From Mayfieldus profundus (GTDB lineage: Bacteria; Actinomycetota; Thermoleophilia; Solirubrobacterales; 70-9): 5,686 bases of DNA. Position 1 is the first letter of the stretch. Each line of letters opens with the position of its first letter. Under the pieces are notes generated by a model. It worked only from the letters and a program-made list of their open reading frames with translations, did no database searches and had not been told where the DNA came from. The stretch lies in assembly GCA_038040325.1 (NCBI GenBank), contig JBBPIM010000071.1, forward strand, positions 1-5,686, written 5' to 3'. The position numbers and the translations under genes were made by a program. This document shows positions 5,124 through 5,686 of this stretch, piece by piece.

Positions 5124-5636
5124 GTGCCGGGCGACGAGCCATCCCTGGAGCCGCGACCGACATCGGAGTCGACCTCGGTGCTGACCCGCTGGATGGGAAT
5201 CGGCGACGCCAATACCGGCGGCTTCGTGCACGGCGGAGTCGTGATGCGGCTCTGCGACGAAGCGGCGGGCATCGCGTCGATCCGCCATTGTGGAAGGCGC
5301 GTGGTGACGGCGGCGATGGACCGGATGACCTTCGTGCAGCCGGTCGGCATCGGCGAGCTGGTCACCTGCCGGGCGCAGGTGAACGCCGTCTGGAATACCT
5401 CGATGGAGGTCGGGGTTCGGGTCGAGGCCGAGAACGCGCGCACCGGCGACGTCCGCCACACGTCAACCGCCTACCTGACGATGGTGGCGATGGACGACGA
5501 GGGCCAGCCGACCAAGGTGCCGCCGCTGATCGCCGAGTCAGAAGAGGAGAAGCGGCGCCAGCGCGAAGCCGGGCTGCGGCGTGCCAACCGACTCGCCGAG
5601 CGAGACCAGATCCTCTCCGGGCGCGACGAGAGCTAG
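5124..5636 (+). CDS. Hot-dog fold acyl-CoA thioesterase (YciA/ACOT7-like)
   Basis: This cytosolic enzyme hydrolyses acyl-CoA to free acid and CoA. From GTG 5124 it has 170 residues, usual for a single hot-dog domain plus tail. The opening strand leads to DANTGGFVHGG (28-38), followed by the central helix VVMRLCDEAAGIAS. N30 and D45 match the Asn and Asp that act in catalysis in the YciA/ACOT family. Further family features are RVVTAAMDRMTFVQPVGIGE, the TSMEVGVRVEAEN strand and the HTSTAYLTMVAMD strand. A charged helical tail (EEEKRRQREAGLRR) follows VPPL. The frame is open to a TTG at 5070, but the extra 18 residues are low-complexity Ala-rich and the -10 box lies inside them, so GTG 5124 is preferred. 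It is divergent from the membrane-protein gene. Exact acyl chain preference cannot be read from sequence. Confidence 0.9.
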   Translation: MPGDEPSLEPRPTSESTSVLTRWMGIGDANTGGFVHGGVVMRLCDEAAGIASIRHCGRRVVTAAMDRMTFVQPVGIGELVTCRAQVNAVWNTSMEVGVRVEAENARTGDVRHTSTAYLTMVAMDDEGQPTKVPPLIAESEEEKRRQREAGLRRANRLAERDQILSGRDES

Positions 5637-5686
5637 CTGTAACTACCAACCACGTTGTTCTCCTGGATCTCCCTGAACCGCGCATC
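5633..5686 (-). CDS. C-terminal end of a further minus-strand gene (partial)
   Basis: The minus strand from the window edge reads DARFREIQENNVVGSYS and then a TAG stop (5635 to 5633). Codon choice is plausible for this genome, and the stop falls exactly at the end of the convergent thioesterase: the two TAG codons share bases within the palindrome AGCTAGCT. A competing, longer minus-strand frame here (5362-5685) lies antisense to the thioesterase and is Arg/Ser-rich, so it is a shadow. Only 17 residues are visible, too few to name a family. Confidence 0.35.
   Translation of the reverse strand, partial: DARFREIQENNVVGSYS

Overview
The window is high-GC bacterial DNA with GC-rich third codon positions. 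Its gene content (PgsA, an MMPL transporter, a family-5 Fe-S uracil-DNA glycosylase, a hot-dog acyl-CoA thioesterase) points to Actinomycetota. A Thermoleophilia/Solirubrobacterales-like member is my guess; it rests on general resemblance, not on a marker gene. At least two genes seem to have leaderless starts: a TANNNT -10 box 7-8 bases before the start codon and no Shine-Dalgarno. That also fits a high-GC actinobacterium.

Layout from left to right. Positions 1-254 hold no convincing intact gene. They contain a direct repeat (1-111 = 208-318) that duplicates the 3' end of pgsA, with a spacer unusually rich in hairpins. A minus-strand pair follows, MMPL transporter (875-3151) then pgsA (255-830), separated by 44 bases and probably one transcript. 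Positions 3152-3342 hold the MMPL promoter and, on the plus strand, a 50-codon open frame resembling the C-terminus of a malic enzyme. It ends 15 bases before a plus-strand UdgB-type uracil-DNA glycosylase (3343-4041). The glycosylase converges with, and overlaps by 59 bases, a minus-strand gene for an eight-helix membrane protein of unknown function (3983-5047). A compact, palindrome-rich divergent region (5048-5123) separates that gene from a plus-strand acyl-CoA thioesterase (5124-5636). The last bases carry what looks like the C-terminus of a further minus-strand gene whose stop codon overlaps the thioesterase stop.

Functionally this looks like ordinary chromosomal housekeeping: phospholipid headgroup synthesis, lipid or small-molecule export, base-excision repair and acyl-CoA turnover. 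No phage, CRISPR, toxin-antitoxin or other defence module is visible. The parts most worth a second look are the repeat/hairpin block at the left edge, the unknown membrane protein with clustered His and acidic residues on its predicted outer face, the malic-enzyme-like fragment, and the pure CAG tract in the transporter.
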